This document shows, piece after piece, positions 15,549 to 23,450 of a DNA stretch of 32,285 bases. Under the pieces are notes generated by a model. That model saw nothing but the letters and a program-made list of their open reading frames with translations. It made no database searches and was not told the origin of the DNA. A program made the translations under genes and the position numbers. Within the stretch, counting starts at the first letter, position 1; each line of letters starts with the position of its first letter. Source of the stretch: a virus; IMG/VR virus record IMGVR_UViG_3300034109_000192, positions 1 through 32,285 of that record, one strand, 5' to 3'.

Positions 15549-16198
15549 TGCGATTCACCCCTAGGTGACTGGTTGACGGCGCCATCTTCGCGGTCAGTGA
15601 TAGCGCGGGATTGAAGGTCAACGCCAAGGCCCTGTGCAAACAACTCGTAGGACAGCTTGGCACGCCCGTTGTTGGCGTATTCGTTGTCGATAGACTCTAC
15701 GGCGAAGATGGTCCCGTCCACCATGGACGGAAAGTATGTATCCGGCAGCACCGCAATAGTTGCCCCGAGGGCATAAGACGGAGGAGCAACTACGTACTCG
15801 GCCACAAGAATTGTACCCGCAATCGGACGCGGGTAAAGAAAGTACGCCCGTGGGTTACGCGGGTGCCGAATGAACTTGGTGGGTGTTCCTGCTGCATCCG
15901 TAGTCCACTGGGGGTACGTTCGGTCGAACACGTCGCGGTCTACCTCTTCGATAGAGTCCCCGTTTTTGTTCCGGAAAATTTCGACCAACCGCGTGATGGT
16001 GCTCGCAAGCGACTGCTCGCAGACGCTAGCAGTAGGCGTAATGTCCCCAATCGTCGTGAACAAGTCCGGACGTAGCAGTGCAATACGCTTGAGCGTCAAG
16101 TTGACGAACCCAAGCAGTACCGTATCACTGTTGCGGTACGGAACACTGTCGTCCTGCGTCAGTCTGCGGACTTCAGTTATGACTTCCTGCGGGGTCAT
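15545..16198 (-). CDS. Phage adaptor protein paralogue 1 (DUF6682-like)
   Basis: The protein has 217 residues and is the first of the three tandem copies to be translated. It begins MTPQEVITEVRRLTQDD and carries the family blocks LKRIALLRPDLFTT, CEQSLASTITRLVEIF, YPQW, FIRHPRNPRAYFLYPRPI and VAEYVVAPPSYALG. ATG 16198 overlaps the stop of the 86-residue gene as ATGA. The single-copy version is widespread in podoviruses; three copies in a row are unusual. Confidence 0.75.
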   Translation of the reverse strand: MTPQEVITEVRRLTQDDSVPYRNSDTVLLGFVNLTLKRIALLRPDLFTTIGDITPTASVCEQSLASTITRLVEIFRNKNGDSIEEVDRDVFDRTYPQWTTDAAGTPTKFIRHPRNPRAYFLYPRPIAGTILVAEYVVAPPSYALGATIAVLPDTYFPSMVDGTIFAVESIDNEYANNGRAKLSYELFAQGLGVDLQSRAITDREDGAVNQSPRGESQ

Positions 16199-16455
16199 TT
16201 CGGCCAGCGCTTCCCAGCTTCAGCCGCCAGTTCGGGATTCGTGAACTGCGGAGGCTCCGGGATATTGGCAGTCTCCAGAGACAGTGCCCCCTTGGTCTTG
16301 CGCTTCTGCTCGACCACCTCGACGACTTCAGGCTTGACGAAACGCTCCGGAAACGCCTGCTCCTCGGTCACTTCCTCACAACGAGGATTGGCCGCAAGAA
16401 TCGGGTGCCAGTCGTAGATAAAGCCGTCTTGCTTGTTTCGTAGATAGCGTGCCAT
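16195..16455 (-). CDS. Small conserved phage protein beside adaptors
   Basis: The protein has 86 residues, starting MARYLRNKQDGFIYDWHPIL. It continues ANPRCEEVTEEQAFPERF and a Lys/Glu/Val-rich C-terminal half. Proteins with this opening often sit next to adaptor genes in related phages, from memory. ATG 16455 overlaps the stop of the Cys-rich gene as TAATG. There is no catalytic motif; a virion or assembly role is inferred from context only. Confidence 0.65.
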   Translation of the reverse strand: MARYLRNKQDGFIYDWHPILAANPRCEEVTEEQAFPERFVKPEVVEVVEQKRKTKGALSLETANIPEPPQFTNPELAAEAGKRWPK

Positions 16456-16568
16456 TAGCGACCCCTATACGATTTGCTAGCAGGCGTCTTTTTGGCGCCA
16501 GCCTTTTTCATGCACTTACCCGCCTTCGCACAGCGGCTAGGCGACGGACAACCGGGACACGTTTTCAT
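16455..16568 (-). CDS. 37-residue Cys-rich basic microprotein
   Basis: The protein starts at ATG 16568, MKTCPGCPSPSRCAKAGKC. Four Cys residues lie in C-x2-C-x6-C-x5-C spacing, followed by a Lys-rich tail. The longer frame upstream overlaps the neighbouring gene in another frame and is not credible. The start lies 10 bp after that gene's stop. The Cys pattern could bind a metal ion, but this is unproven. Confidence 0.6.
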   Translation of the reverse strand: MKTCPGCPSPSRCAKAGKCMKKAGAKKTPASKSYRGR

Positions 16569-16578
16569 AGATTTTTCC

Positions 16579-16851
16579 TTACCATTTGACCTTGTCGGCC
16601 CAGTATGCAGCCGACATCTTACCCTTAGCGATGTTTTTCGCATGTCGGGACTTAAACCGCTCGCGTCGACTACGGTAGGCTTCCGACTCTCCCTCTTTCT
16701 TGGGGGAGCCGCTAACACCCTGCTGCCCGAAGCGAATCAACTTTTCTTTCCCAGCGGCACATGCAAGAACTACGTGGGATTTAGTTGGATGCTTGGGGGT
16801 CCTCTTCGGTGAGTTGCAGGACATCTTGGACTTGTCGATACGACTAGCCAT
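16579..16851 (-). CDS. Conserved small basic phage protein of unknown function
   Basis: The protein has 90 residues and is strongly basic. The N-terminal SCNSPKRTPKHPTKSHVV is followed by KLIRFGQQGVSGSP and a C-terminal AKGKMSAAYWADKVKW. I recognise this order as a recurrent phage/virus protein without an assigned role. The FGQQG and SAAYWADKVKW blocks are the conserved parts. It starts 8 bp after the fibre gene's stop. Its place in the structural operon suggests a virion-associated or DNA-contacting protein. Confidence 0.65.
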   Translation of the reverse strand: MASRIDKSKMSCNSPKRTPKHPTKSHVVLACAAGKEKLIRFGQQGVSGSPKKEGESEAYRSRRERFKSRHAKNIAKGKMSAAYWADKVKW

Positions 16852-16859
16852 ACGTCACC

Positions 16860-18056
16860 TTACGGGGCGGAGTCAACTTCGAACGTGATTGTAGCCGTAG
16901 CCACAACTACAAGTGTGCTTGCATTCCGAATTTCGACGTACAACTCGCGCTGTACGTAGTTATTGGTAGCCGATAGCGTATAGTCCCGGGTAGTACCGAG
17001 ATTGAGCCATGTGGCAGGAGTCGCACCGCCAGTAGTTCCGCCACCGAAGATACCGCCCGGACCGCCGCCCTGCGGAGACCACGTGCCGTAAACCTCGTAG
17101 TTCGATGCCGTACCACTTACGAGCCACTCGCCACTGATAGCAGTTAGCACGCCCGACAAGTTGGTGGCGGATGCCGTGCCCGTGCTAGCCAGCCGATATG
17201 TCGCGGTAGCGGTACCTCCAATACCAGACAGTGAGAAGTTGTCCGCTGTCCTATTGCTCAGCACCACGTCATTCGAGACTACCGTGGGCGTTTTGATTAC
17301 AACAAACGACAGAACAACCGCTTCTGAAAGAGCCGAACTAGTGGTCGCGTTAAACAACGTGATTTCGCATGACCCGGCGGCTACGGCGGTCACGCTAACA
17401 AGGTACGCGCCAGAGGTACCACCGGATTTTACACTGACGACAACCACATCGCCGGCTTCAATTTTGCTGTTAGTAAGGGTAAACGCTACGCTAGTTTGAT
17501 GCGCTAGCGACGCATTGTTCATCGTAATTTGGCCGCACAAGCGGTTAAGCGTCACGCCGGTAGACTTGCTCGTAGCCTGACCAATGCTGCCGCCGGTACC
17601 GACGCCGTATCCAAAACCTGACGTAGCCCGGACAGCCCCGCCGGTAATGTTTGCGTTGTTGGCCGTTTGCACCCCGAGGGAACCGATGCCAAGGTTCGTA
17701 CGGGCATTGGCCGCAGTAGACGCCCCGGTACCGCCATCGGAAATCGGCAAGTCGCTTAGAAGCCCAGAAAAAGACACCCCACTAATGGTGCCACCAGCAA
17801 TGTTGACCTTCTGGATGACGACCGAACCGGTGCCATTGGGGGTAAGGTTGATGTCGCCGTTCGTGTTCAGCGACGAAATCGTGTTGCCGTCAAGGCGGAT
17901 GTTCTCGACCGAAACTGACCCAGTGCCGACTTTAAGCGCACTCGCAACGCCGGTGCCGCCGTAGACAGTCTTCTCGGTACTAGTAAGCCCCCCGTCAACA
18001 TGGAGTAGTTGCGGGTAGGTAATGGAAATCGAACTGCCAGTAAGAGTTGTAGGCAT
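16860..18056 (-). CDS. Fibre-like structural protein
   Basis: The protein has 398 residues from ATG 18056; the longer frame begins at TTG 18068. The N-terminal third contains repeat-type motifs NTISSLNTNGDINLTPNGTG and ISDGGTGASTAANARTNLG, which are hallmark sequences of phage fibres. A beta-rich region follows with an Ig-like segment near 220-300 and a Gly-rich loop (GGGPGGIFGGGTTGG), then a closing YVEIRNASTLVVVATATI strand set. It is separated from the 122-residue gene by a stable hairpin. It may be a head fibre or a tail fibre, as it lies closer to the capsid genes. Confidence 0.75.
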   Translation of the reverse strand: MPTTLTGSSISITYPQLLHVDGGLTSTEKTVYGGTGVASALKVGTGSVSVENIRLDGNTISSLNTNGDINLTPNGTGSVVIQKVNIAGGTISGVSFSGLLSDLPISDGGTGASTAANARTNLGIGSLGVQTANNANITGGAVRATSGFGYGVGTGGSIGQATSKSTGVTLNRLCGQITMNNASLAHQTSVAFTLTNSKIEAGDVVVVSVKSGGTSGAYLVSVTAVAAGSCEITLFNATTSSALSEAVVLSFVVIKTPTVVSNDVVLSNRTADNFSLSGIGGTATATYRLASTGTASATNLSGVLTAISGEWLVSGTASNYEVYGTWSPQGGGPGGIFGGGTTGGATPATWLNLGTTRDYTLSATNNYVQRELYVEIRNASTLVVVATATITFEVDSAP

Positions 18057-18069
18057 TATTAGCCCCAAG

Positions 18070-18095
18070 GGGGGTGGAGCCGAAGCCCCACCCCC
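18070..18095 (-). promoter_or_regulatory. Intergenic hairpin with C(UUCG)G loop
   Basis: In the minus-strand RNA an 11-bp stem (one G-U pair) is capped by a UUCG tetraloop with the classic C-G closing pair. The G-U pair would be an A-C mismatch on the plus strand, so the minus transcript is the functional one. There is no T-tract, so it is more likely an RNA stability or processing element than a classical terminator. Confidence 0.75.
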
Positions 18096-18110
18096 TAACC
18101 GTTAGACGTC

Positions 18111-18479
18111 TTACGACGCCATGATTACCCAGTTGGTCCCGTTGCTGACCAGCATAGCCCACGTACCAGCGGTACCTGCAAGAATCGCAGTACCGGCAGT
18201 AGCAGAACTAATCGGCAGAACGTTAGACGCATTCGACACCACGGTCTGGGCAGCAATCGTCTTGATGACGATGACCCGCCCGACAAACGACGCAGCCGCC
18301 GGAAGCGTGACCGTAATCGAACCTGTACCGTTACACACGATAAAGTTCTCAAGGGCACCGACCGTAAACGACGTAGTCTTCGTTACCGGGGAATCCGCCG
18401 AAACACGCACCGAATCAAGAACGGCGTTACCGCTATTGATACGGACGTTATCTAGCGCAATACCACTATAAACACCCAT
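18111..18479 (-). CDS. Small fibre-domain structural protein
   Basis: The protein has 122 residues with a SD (AGGAG) before ATG 18479. After a short N-terminus (GVYSGIALDNVRINSG) it consists of one beta domain with the phage-fibre pattern SITVTLPAAASFVGRVIVIK, later GTWAMLVSNGTNWVIM. This domain usually forms the C-terminal end of larger fibres; here it stands alone. It sits between two UUCG hairpins, after the decoration-like gene and before the 398-residue fibre gene. A capsid or tail fibre component is likely. Confidence 0.65.
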   Translation of the reverse strand: MGVYSGIALDNVRINSGNAVLDSVRVSADSPVTKTTSFTVGALENFIVCNGTGSITVTLPAAASFVGRVIVIKTIAAQTVVSNASNVLPISSATAGTAILAGTAGTWAMLVSNGTNWVIMAS

Positions 18480-18496
18480 GTTAGTCTCCTAAGAGA

Positions 18497-18512
18497 GGGG
18501 GCCGAAGCCCCC
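18497..18512 (-). promoter_or_regulatory. Intergenic hairpin with C(UUCG)G loop, second copy
   Basis: The minus RNA reads GGGGGC-UUCG-GCCCCC, a perfect 6-bp stem between the stop at 18520 and the SD of the next gene. It has the same loop as the hairpin at 18070-18095 and no T-tract. It lies just after the highly expressed capsid genes. Confidence 0.75.
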
Positions 18513-18519
18513 GCCCTAA

Positions 18520-18963
18520 TTAGGCAGCCGCGTCGGCCACGAGCGCCCAGACCCGAACCTTCGCCACGTCAACGCCGTTGTTATCGAGCGTGACACGGAT
18601 AAAGGACGCGTTTGCCGAGTAGTACGGCTCGGCAAGAGCCGAGGCCGAATTCGACGAGGCATTCAGGTCGAAGTTGCTGAGGTAGCGGGTAGCCGAACCG
18701 GAGTCACCCAAGTCCACCGTGGCAGTGGCACCCTCAACCGTCAGCACCTGAGCGCCAGCGGCAAGGACCACGGAACCAGCGGGAAGCGGGATGACCTCCA
18801 GCGTGTCCGTCGACGCAAGCGCCGTAGCGCTAGCGGCAGAACGGGCAGCCGCGATAGCCGCAAAGTCGAGGACAACCTCGAACTTATGCACAGCACCACG
18901 GGTGGCTTCCGGGAACGCCGCCGTTCCCTTATTGAAGCCCAACGAATCAGTATAAGCAGCCAT
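18520..18963 (-). CDS. Probable capsid decoration or minor head protein
   Basis: The protein has 147 residues, rich in Ala, Ser, Val and Thr with few Lys. It starts MAAYTDSLGFNKGTAAFPEAT and continues as a beta domain (EVIPLPAGSVVLAAGAQVLT, ATVDLGDSGSA), ending VRVWALVADAAA. It starts 18 bp after the capsid gene with a good SD (AGGAGTAATT). The position directly after the capsid gene and the compact beta fold suggest a decoration protein, but this is inference. Confidence 0.6.
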   Translation of the reverse strand: MAAYTDSLGFNKGTAAFPEATRGAVHKFEVVLDFAAIAAARSAASATALASTDTLEVIPLPAGSVVLAAGAQVLTVEGATATVDLGDSGSATRYLSNFDLNASSNSASALAEPYYSANASFIRVTLDNNGVDVAKVRVWALVADAAA

Positions 18964-18981
18964 TTGAAATTACTCCTGCGA

Positions 18982-19908
18982 TTAGGCGAACTGGACGACG
19001 GCCTGAGCCAGGGCTTCCGGCTTCACGACCTTGTAGCCGTAGACCTGCAAGCCACGAACGATGTTACCAAAGGTCGACTCCGACCGGATGGTCTCCATGT
19101 TCGTCATCTGCGAGGCAAAAGTAAAGCCCATCTTGGTACCCGCGATGACGCTGAACTTGCCCGCCGACACGTTGAGGTTGTGGCTGACGTACACCGTGAA
19201 CCGGTCAATCATACCCAAACGACCGTTGCGGACGATGGAGGTGCCGTCGCCCGTGAGCGAAGCGTCCTTGAGTTCCGACTTCTTGATGAGACCAGCCATA
19301 CGGGCCGGAATCACCACGAAACGGCCCTGTTCGGGGCAGTTAGCTTCGTCCAGCACGGTGCCGAGGTCAACCAGAAGGTCAACCACAGCGGTCGTACTCG
19401 TAGCGCCATCCTTGGTTACGGTCAGCGGAGCGCCGGTCGTACCGAGGTTAAACGCGCTGCTGATACGGCCCGCAGTCGCACCCTTGTTCTGGGCACTGAT
19501 ACCCGGAAGGATGTCGGTCAGAACGCGCTGGTCAATCTTGATTTTCATCCGCTCCGAGGCGTCCTTGGTCCACTGGTCCATCAGGGTGATGTCGGACTGC
19601 ACCTTGTCCACGTCGTCCTCGACGCAAGCGAAGTACTCGCCCTTGTCGATGAGAAGCTGGATTTTCGGCTTGTCCGGGTTCTCGACGGTCAGAGTCTGAC
19701 CCTTGACGTAGTCGCGGATGGTGATTTCCGGCGTCGTGCGGATGTTGACGGTGTCGCCGTACTGACGGATTTCACCCTCGTAGTCAGTGTTCGAGATAGC
19801 CGCGAGCACGGTGGCGTCGTAGAAATTCTCGATGAGTTTGCCCGACCAGAGTTCCGGGATGAAGTTGCCGCTGTAATTCGGGCGGCCCGGGGAAACAGGA
19901 TAAGACAT
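18982..19908 (-). CDS. Major capsid protein
   Basis: The protein has 308 residues. It starts MSYPVSPGRPNYSGNFIPEL and continues with AAISNTDYEGEIRQYGDTVNIR, an E-loop-like beta segment, then a helical spine (SDITLMDQWTKDASERMKIK). Further blocks include NCPEQGRFVVIPA and GLQVYGYKVVKPEALAQAVV at the C-terminus. The layout and its place between scaffold and decoration-like genes match HK97-fold major capsid proteins of P22/podovirus type. It has no N-terminal prohead propeptide like HK97, consistent with a separate scaffold. Confidence 0.88.
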   Translation of the reverse strand: MSYPVSPGRPNYSGNFIPELWSGKLIENFYDATVLAAISNTDYEGEIRQYGDTVNIRTTPEITIRDYVKGQTLTVENPDKPKIQLLIDKGEYFACVEDDVDKVQSDITLMDQWTKDASERMKIKIDQRVLTDILPGISAQNKGATAGRISSAFNLGTTGAPLTVTKDGATSTTAVVDLLVDLGTVLDEANCPEQGRFVVIPARMAGLIKKSELKDASLTGDGTSIVRNGRLGMIDRFTVYVSHNLNVSAGKFSVIAGTKMGFTFASQMTNMETIRSESTFGNIVRGLQVYGYKVVKPEALAQAVVQFA

Positions 19909-19927
19909 GGTAAAAACTCCTTGCTAA

Positions 19928-20965
19928 TTACGCATTAAGTTGGATGCGATTTTCCCGCTGTGCAGCGAAAATGTCGCGTTCGATTCGGGCCCGCTCCTGT
20001 TCCTTGCCGCGATACTTACCCTGTCGCACATCACTGAAAAACTTCTGGATGTCTGACGGAGTATAGACCTTAGCCTTGTTGGACGTCGGGGTTCCGGCGT
20101 TTTTTGCACGACCGGGGGTTACCTGACGCTCCAACTCTGAAGTAACAGAAGCACGCCCAGAGGGCTGAGCAACAGTGGCTTGTCCAGTTTTATCAAGCCA
20201 AGTGCGGAAGAAATTAGCCACGCGGGCGGCATCAAGCCCCCGCTGGGCATCCTCAAGGTACGTCTGCCTGCTGATGTTGGTAAGAGGGTCAACCTCCAAC
20301 AACCAAGTCTGGAAGTCGGCGTTGTCGTTTACCTCTCGCCAGTTCGGCACGGTGGCCGTGAGCGTGCTCCAGAACTGCTGTTCAGCCGAGACCGCCTGCC
20401 GCTGAGCGACAGCCTGAACCTGCGGAACAACGTTAGTCTGGAACTGCGACAGCGTCTTTTCGAGTTGCGCGATGCGACTAGCGACGGAACCAAGTTCCTC
20501 GCGGGTCACCTTACGCATCACTTCGAGCGAATCGCCGTACTCCTCAACATCCTTATCCGTGACCAATCGCTCGGCCTGCGGAGTCTGGGGCGCTGAAGTA
20601 GTTTGCGGCTGGTTCGCCATCGACGCCAGCAACTGCTCCATCTGCTGCACTCGCTGCTGCATTTCCCGGTTCTGCGCGTGCAGGCGGGGTACCTCAGCGT
20701 TGTACATACCCTGAAGGGTCTTGTATTTCTGCAAGACCGTCTCTTCCGACACTTTGTCATCACCGGCTTTCTGCTCAACTGCCGGTGAAGGAGCAGCATT
20801 CTCCGCACCATTCTCGTCGGCTGGGGGAGTGTCTACATTGGGAACCGGAGGAGTCTCGTCGGTCGGGGCACCCTGCCCCTCCTGCGACTCACTACCCGCA
20901 TTCATCTGCTTGTAGATTTCCTGTACAGCCTCGGTCTGCTTACGAATTTGCTCTGGAAGTGCCAT
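19928..20965 (-). CDS. Scaffolding protein
   Basis: The protein has 345 residues, highly charged and helical. The N-terminal 100 residues are Glu/Gln/Pro-rich and disordered. Then come coiled coils (YKTLQGMYNAEVPRLHAQ, NREMQQRVQQMEQLLASM) and a central helical segment. The C-terminus is basic and helical (DIQKFFSDVRQGKYRGKE and onward), as expected for a scaffold region that binds capsid protein. It is followed by the capsid gene after 19 bp. No protease is seen, so the scaffold may be recycled as in P22. Confidence 0.82.
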   Translation of the reverse strand: MALPEQIRKQTEAVQEIYKQMNAGSESQEGQGAPTDETPPVPNVDTPPADENGAENAAPSPAVEQKAGDDKVSEETVLQKYKTLQGMYNAEVPRLHAQNREMQQRVQQMEQLLASMANQPQTTSAPQTPQAERLVTDKDVEEYGDSLEVMRKVTREELGSVASRIAQLEKTLSQFQTNVVPQVQAVAQRQAVSAEQQFWSTLTATVPNWREVNDNADFQTWLLEVDPLTNISRQTYLEDAQRGLDAARVANFFRTWLDKTGQATVAQPSGRASVTSELERQVTPGRAKNAGTPTSNKAKVYTPSDIQKFFSDVRQGKYRGKEQERARIERDIFAAQRENRIQLNA

Positions 20966-21004
20966 GTTACGCTCCTATCGGTATGCGTGATTAGACGGCG
21001 AGTC

Positions 21005-21220
21005 TTATGACTTTGCCGCTAGGTCAGGGGCATCTTTGGCGAACTTAAGTAGTTCGCCCAACACTTGGCAGCGCCCCTGTGAGACTGCCGGGTTGTTCAG
21101 TGCGTTCGGAAGGTTCTCCAGTTCGTGCGTTCGCCAAGCATCGAAGAACTTCAGCAGTTCCGGATACTGGCGCACCGCCATCGCCATGGACTTTACAGTC
21201 TCGGGCTCAGGGCGAATCAT
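21005..21220 (-). CDS. Small protein between portal and scaffold
   Basis: The protein has 71 residues. It is helical and charged, with LLKFFDAWRTHELENLP in the middle and LGELLKFAKDAPDLA at the end. ATG 21220 overlaps the portal stop as ATGA, so translation is coupled. Such a gene is common between portal and scaffold in podoviruses, but I cannot assign its function. Confidence 0.65.
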   Translation of the reverse strand: MIRPEPETVKSMAMAVRQYPELLKFFDAWRTHELENLPNALNNPAVSQGRCQVLGELLKFAKDAPDLAAKS

Positions 21221-23277
21221 GCCGCCCCACCCGGGCCACGAACTGTCGTAGCCTCAACCCCACCTTTGGGAGCGCCGCCCGGGAACGTCGGAGCCGGTGC
21301 ACTAGGAGCCGTCGGCTGCTGTTCAGCCGCAAGCGCCATCGTCTTAGCCTCAACGCGACCCATGTACGCAGCCTTTTCCCGAGATGGGATAACTTCGTCC
21401 ACTGGCATCTGAAGACCTTTTGCAACCTCCCGCAGAATTGCGGCTCTTCCATCCCGGCCGAGGATTTCGGCGTCAATCGGGTTGGCGGTCGCATTGAGGA
21501 ACTCGATGCGCCGGAGGTTGACCGTTTCTTTGACGGCGAGGTTAATCGCGCCTTTTGCGACAATCTCGACGTCCCCTTTGATGCTTTCGTCTTCGTCATA
21601 CCGCATATTATACAGAAACTGACGCGTGACAACAGGTTTTACTACATCCGAGTCAATGTGCATCACAACTTGACGTATTCCCTTGCCCGCCGCACCCATG
21701 AGCATGGACAGGCCAGACGACGTACGACCAGCGCCCTGCACGTCCATATCGCCGTAAACGTACCCCGGAATGCCGGAGTGGTCGTCGGCCAGACGGCTGA
21801 ACTTGTCGTACACAGCCATAAGTTCCTGGACGTTGCTGTCCGGCTGTGTGAACCGGATGGCCGGTGCAGAAGACCCCAGCGGGTCGTTCGTGACCTGCCA
21901 GATTTTCCACGGTTGAAGGCTGGTGATGTCCTCGTTCGGCGGGATGCGCTCAATGTTGACTTCGACCTGTGGACCGGACGAGATGCCCATGTTGTTCACC
22001 AAGGCGCGGGCAGCCGCGTTGCAGATACCCTGCAAATCCTCGATGATTTTCGGGATTCCCTTACCCCAGAACGCTCCGGGACACTTGATGAACGATGTCT
22101 TGCAGTACGGCTTCTCACCCAGCGGGTCGTAATTCAGCACTGCCTTGATGACGTAGTTACCCACCAGCCACACGTTTGCGTCGTACTCCCGCGCCGGGTC
22201 CGGGACGTCTTCCTCGGTAAGGCCCCACTCAAGAAGCATCTTGCCGCTGACCTTACCCCAGAATTCCAACGCGTCGAAGATTTCGGTCGGGCGCGTATAC
22301 GTGTAGTACTTGCGCTGTTCCTCATTTTTGATAAGTTCGACATCTTCGTTAATCCACGACTGCCCGTTGCCAATCTCCAGCACTTTGCGGATGGCTTCGT
22401 CGTCGTAGCCTGGCACACCGATGAGGTCTGCCAAGTCGGTACGCGTGAGCGGATGATGCTCGAACAGGTACCCATCGTTGATGTCTTCAATGCCGGGCTC
22501 GGGGAAGATGCGGAACGGGTCGACCCGCTCATATTCGGGGGCTAAGCGCTCAATAGGCTCGATAACCCGCTGCCCGGTCGGCAGTACCTTCCACCCAATG
22601 CTGCGCTGGCGACGCACCACGGGGCCCTTGAGGAACGCAGCGGGGTAGGTGACAAGGTCAGTCACGAAGTTGTTGAACGACTGCTCCCAGCCGCCCTGAG
22701 CGAACTGGTCTTTGATGCGAGTCGCCATCTTGTCGGCGCGGCTCTGGGCTTCCGCCATCACGCGGAACCGGTAGTCCTGACTCACCATCTCGCGCAATTC
22801 CAACATCTCGGCCTGCGTAGGTGCAGTACCAAGTTCTTGTACGATTCTCAGGACTTTCTCGGCAAACTCGGATTCGATTTCCTTGGCCTGCACCGGCGAC
22901 AAATCGGGGATAGGCGTAGCCTGCAAGTCCCACGGAGGCGCTCCGCTATCGAGCAAGATATCGCGCAGCCAGCTCTCAGCGGCGCGGCACTTGACCTCGG
23001 TAATCATCATGTAGACTTCCGAGCCGCCCTGACCCCGGATGGCGTTCAACTTGTCCTGTTCGTACTCGCCATTGCGCTGCCGCAACGCACGCAACATCTC
23101 GGTTTCGATAGGCTTTTTCGCAATTCGCGCTGCATCCCAGCACTCGCGGAGATGCTCAGCCAGTCCAAGAATCAGCGGTTGATTCTGGCGACTTTCAAGC
23201 GCTTCGTCAGCGGCAGCCTTCTCCTGCTTGGAGAGGTCCGAGTTGCTGACAACACGAAGGAAAGTAAGTCCGGCCAT
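21217..23277 (-). CDS. Portal protein
   Basis: The protein has 686 residues from ATG 23277; the frame extends further upstream but crosses a promoter and terminator. The layout fits large podoviral (P22-type) portals: an N-terminal helical region, then beta-rich wing blocks (RRQRSIGWKVLPTGQRVIEP, YERVDPFRIFPEPG). The core has PYCKTSFIKCPGAFWGKGIP, NAAARALVNNMGISSGPQVE and GYVYGDMDVQGAGRTSSGLS. A Pro/Ala/Gly C-terminal tail follows. It forms the dodecameric ring at the packaging vertex and should work with the terminase genes just upstream. Confidence 0.9.
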   Translation of the reverse strand: MAGLTFLRVVSNSDLSKQEKAAADEALESRQNQPLILGLAEHLRECWDAARIAKKPIETEMLRALRQRNGEYEQDKLNAIRGQGGSEVYMMITEVKCRAAESWLRDILLDSGAPPWDLQATPIPDLSPVQAKEIESEFAEKVLRIVQELGTAPTQAEMLELREMVSQDYRFRVMAEAQSRADKMATRIKDQFAQGGWEQSFNNFVTDLVTYPAAFLKGPVVRRQRSIGWKVLPTGQRVIEPIERLAPEYERVDPFRIFPEPGIEDINDGYLFEHHPLTRTDLADLIGVPGYDDEAIRKVLEIGNGQSWINEDVELIKNEEQRKYYTYTRPTEIFDALEFWGKVSGKMLLEWGLTEEDVPDPAREYDANVWLVGNYVIKAVLNYDPLGEKPYCKTSFIKCPGAFWGKGIPKIIEDLQGICNAAARALVNNMGISSGPQVEVNIERIPPNEDITSLQPWKIWQVTNDPLGSSAPAIRFTQPDSNVQELMAVYDKFSRLADDHSGIPGYVYGDMDVQGAGRTSSGLSMLMGAAGKGIRQVVMHIDSDVVKPVVTRQFLYNMRYDEDESIKGDVEIVAKGAINLAVKETVNLRRIEFLNATANPIDAEILGRDGRAAILREVAKGLQMPVDEVIPSREKAAYMGRVEAKTMALAAEQQPTAPSAPAPTFPGGAPKGGVEATTVRGPGGAA

Positions 23278-23318
23278 AGTTACTTTGATATCCCTTACCG
23301 CACTGCGCGGCAGGAGGC

Positions 23319-23345
23319 AGTATACACAAGATACTGGGCTGTCAA
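23319..23345 (-). promoter_or_regulatory. Sigma70-like promoter for portal/capsid operon
   Basis: On the minus strand TTGACA (23345-23340) and TATACT (23324-23319) are separated by 15 bp, a bit short of the optimal 17. The predicted start near 23312 lies just downstream of the terminase terminator and leaves a 35-nt leader before portal. The position between terminator and gene supports it. Confidence 0.6.
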
Positions 23346-23368
23346 TACCCAGACTTTTAAACTTTTTG

Positions 23369-23407
23369 CCCCCGGGATAAAAAACCCCCGGGGAGTTAAC
23401 CCGGGGG
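23369..23407 (-). terminator. Intrinsic terminator after large terminase
   Basis: In the minus RNA the arm at 23407-23400 (CCCCCGGG) pairs with 23393-23385, with a 6-7 nt loop, followed by T6 (23384-23379). A third G-rich arm at 23376-23369 could compete for pairing with the second arm, so an alternative fold is possible. It lies 44 bp past the terminase stop. Confidence 0.85.
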
Positions 23408-23450
23408 AAGGGGGTGAAGAACCCCATGGAGGTGACGAGTGGCGATAGTA

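Noticed and set aside
18886-19938. Plus-strand frame of 350 codons
   Set aside because: It lies opposite the major capsid gene and has His/Val/Arg-rich shadow composition with no motif.
21079-22545. Long plus-strand frame of 488 codons
   Set aside because: It is opposite the portal gene, which has clear family motifs; composition is Arg/His/Val-rich, as expected of an antisense shadow.
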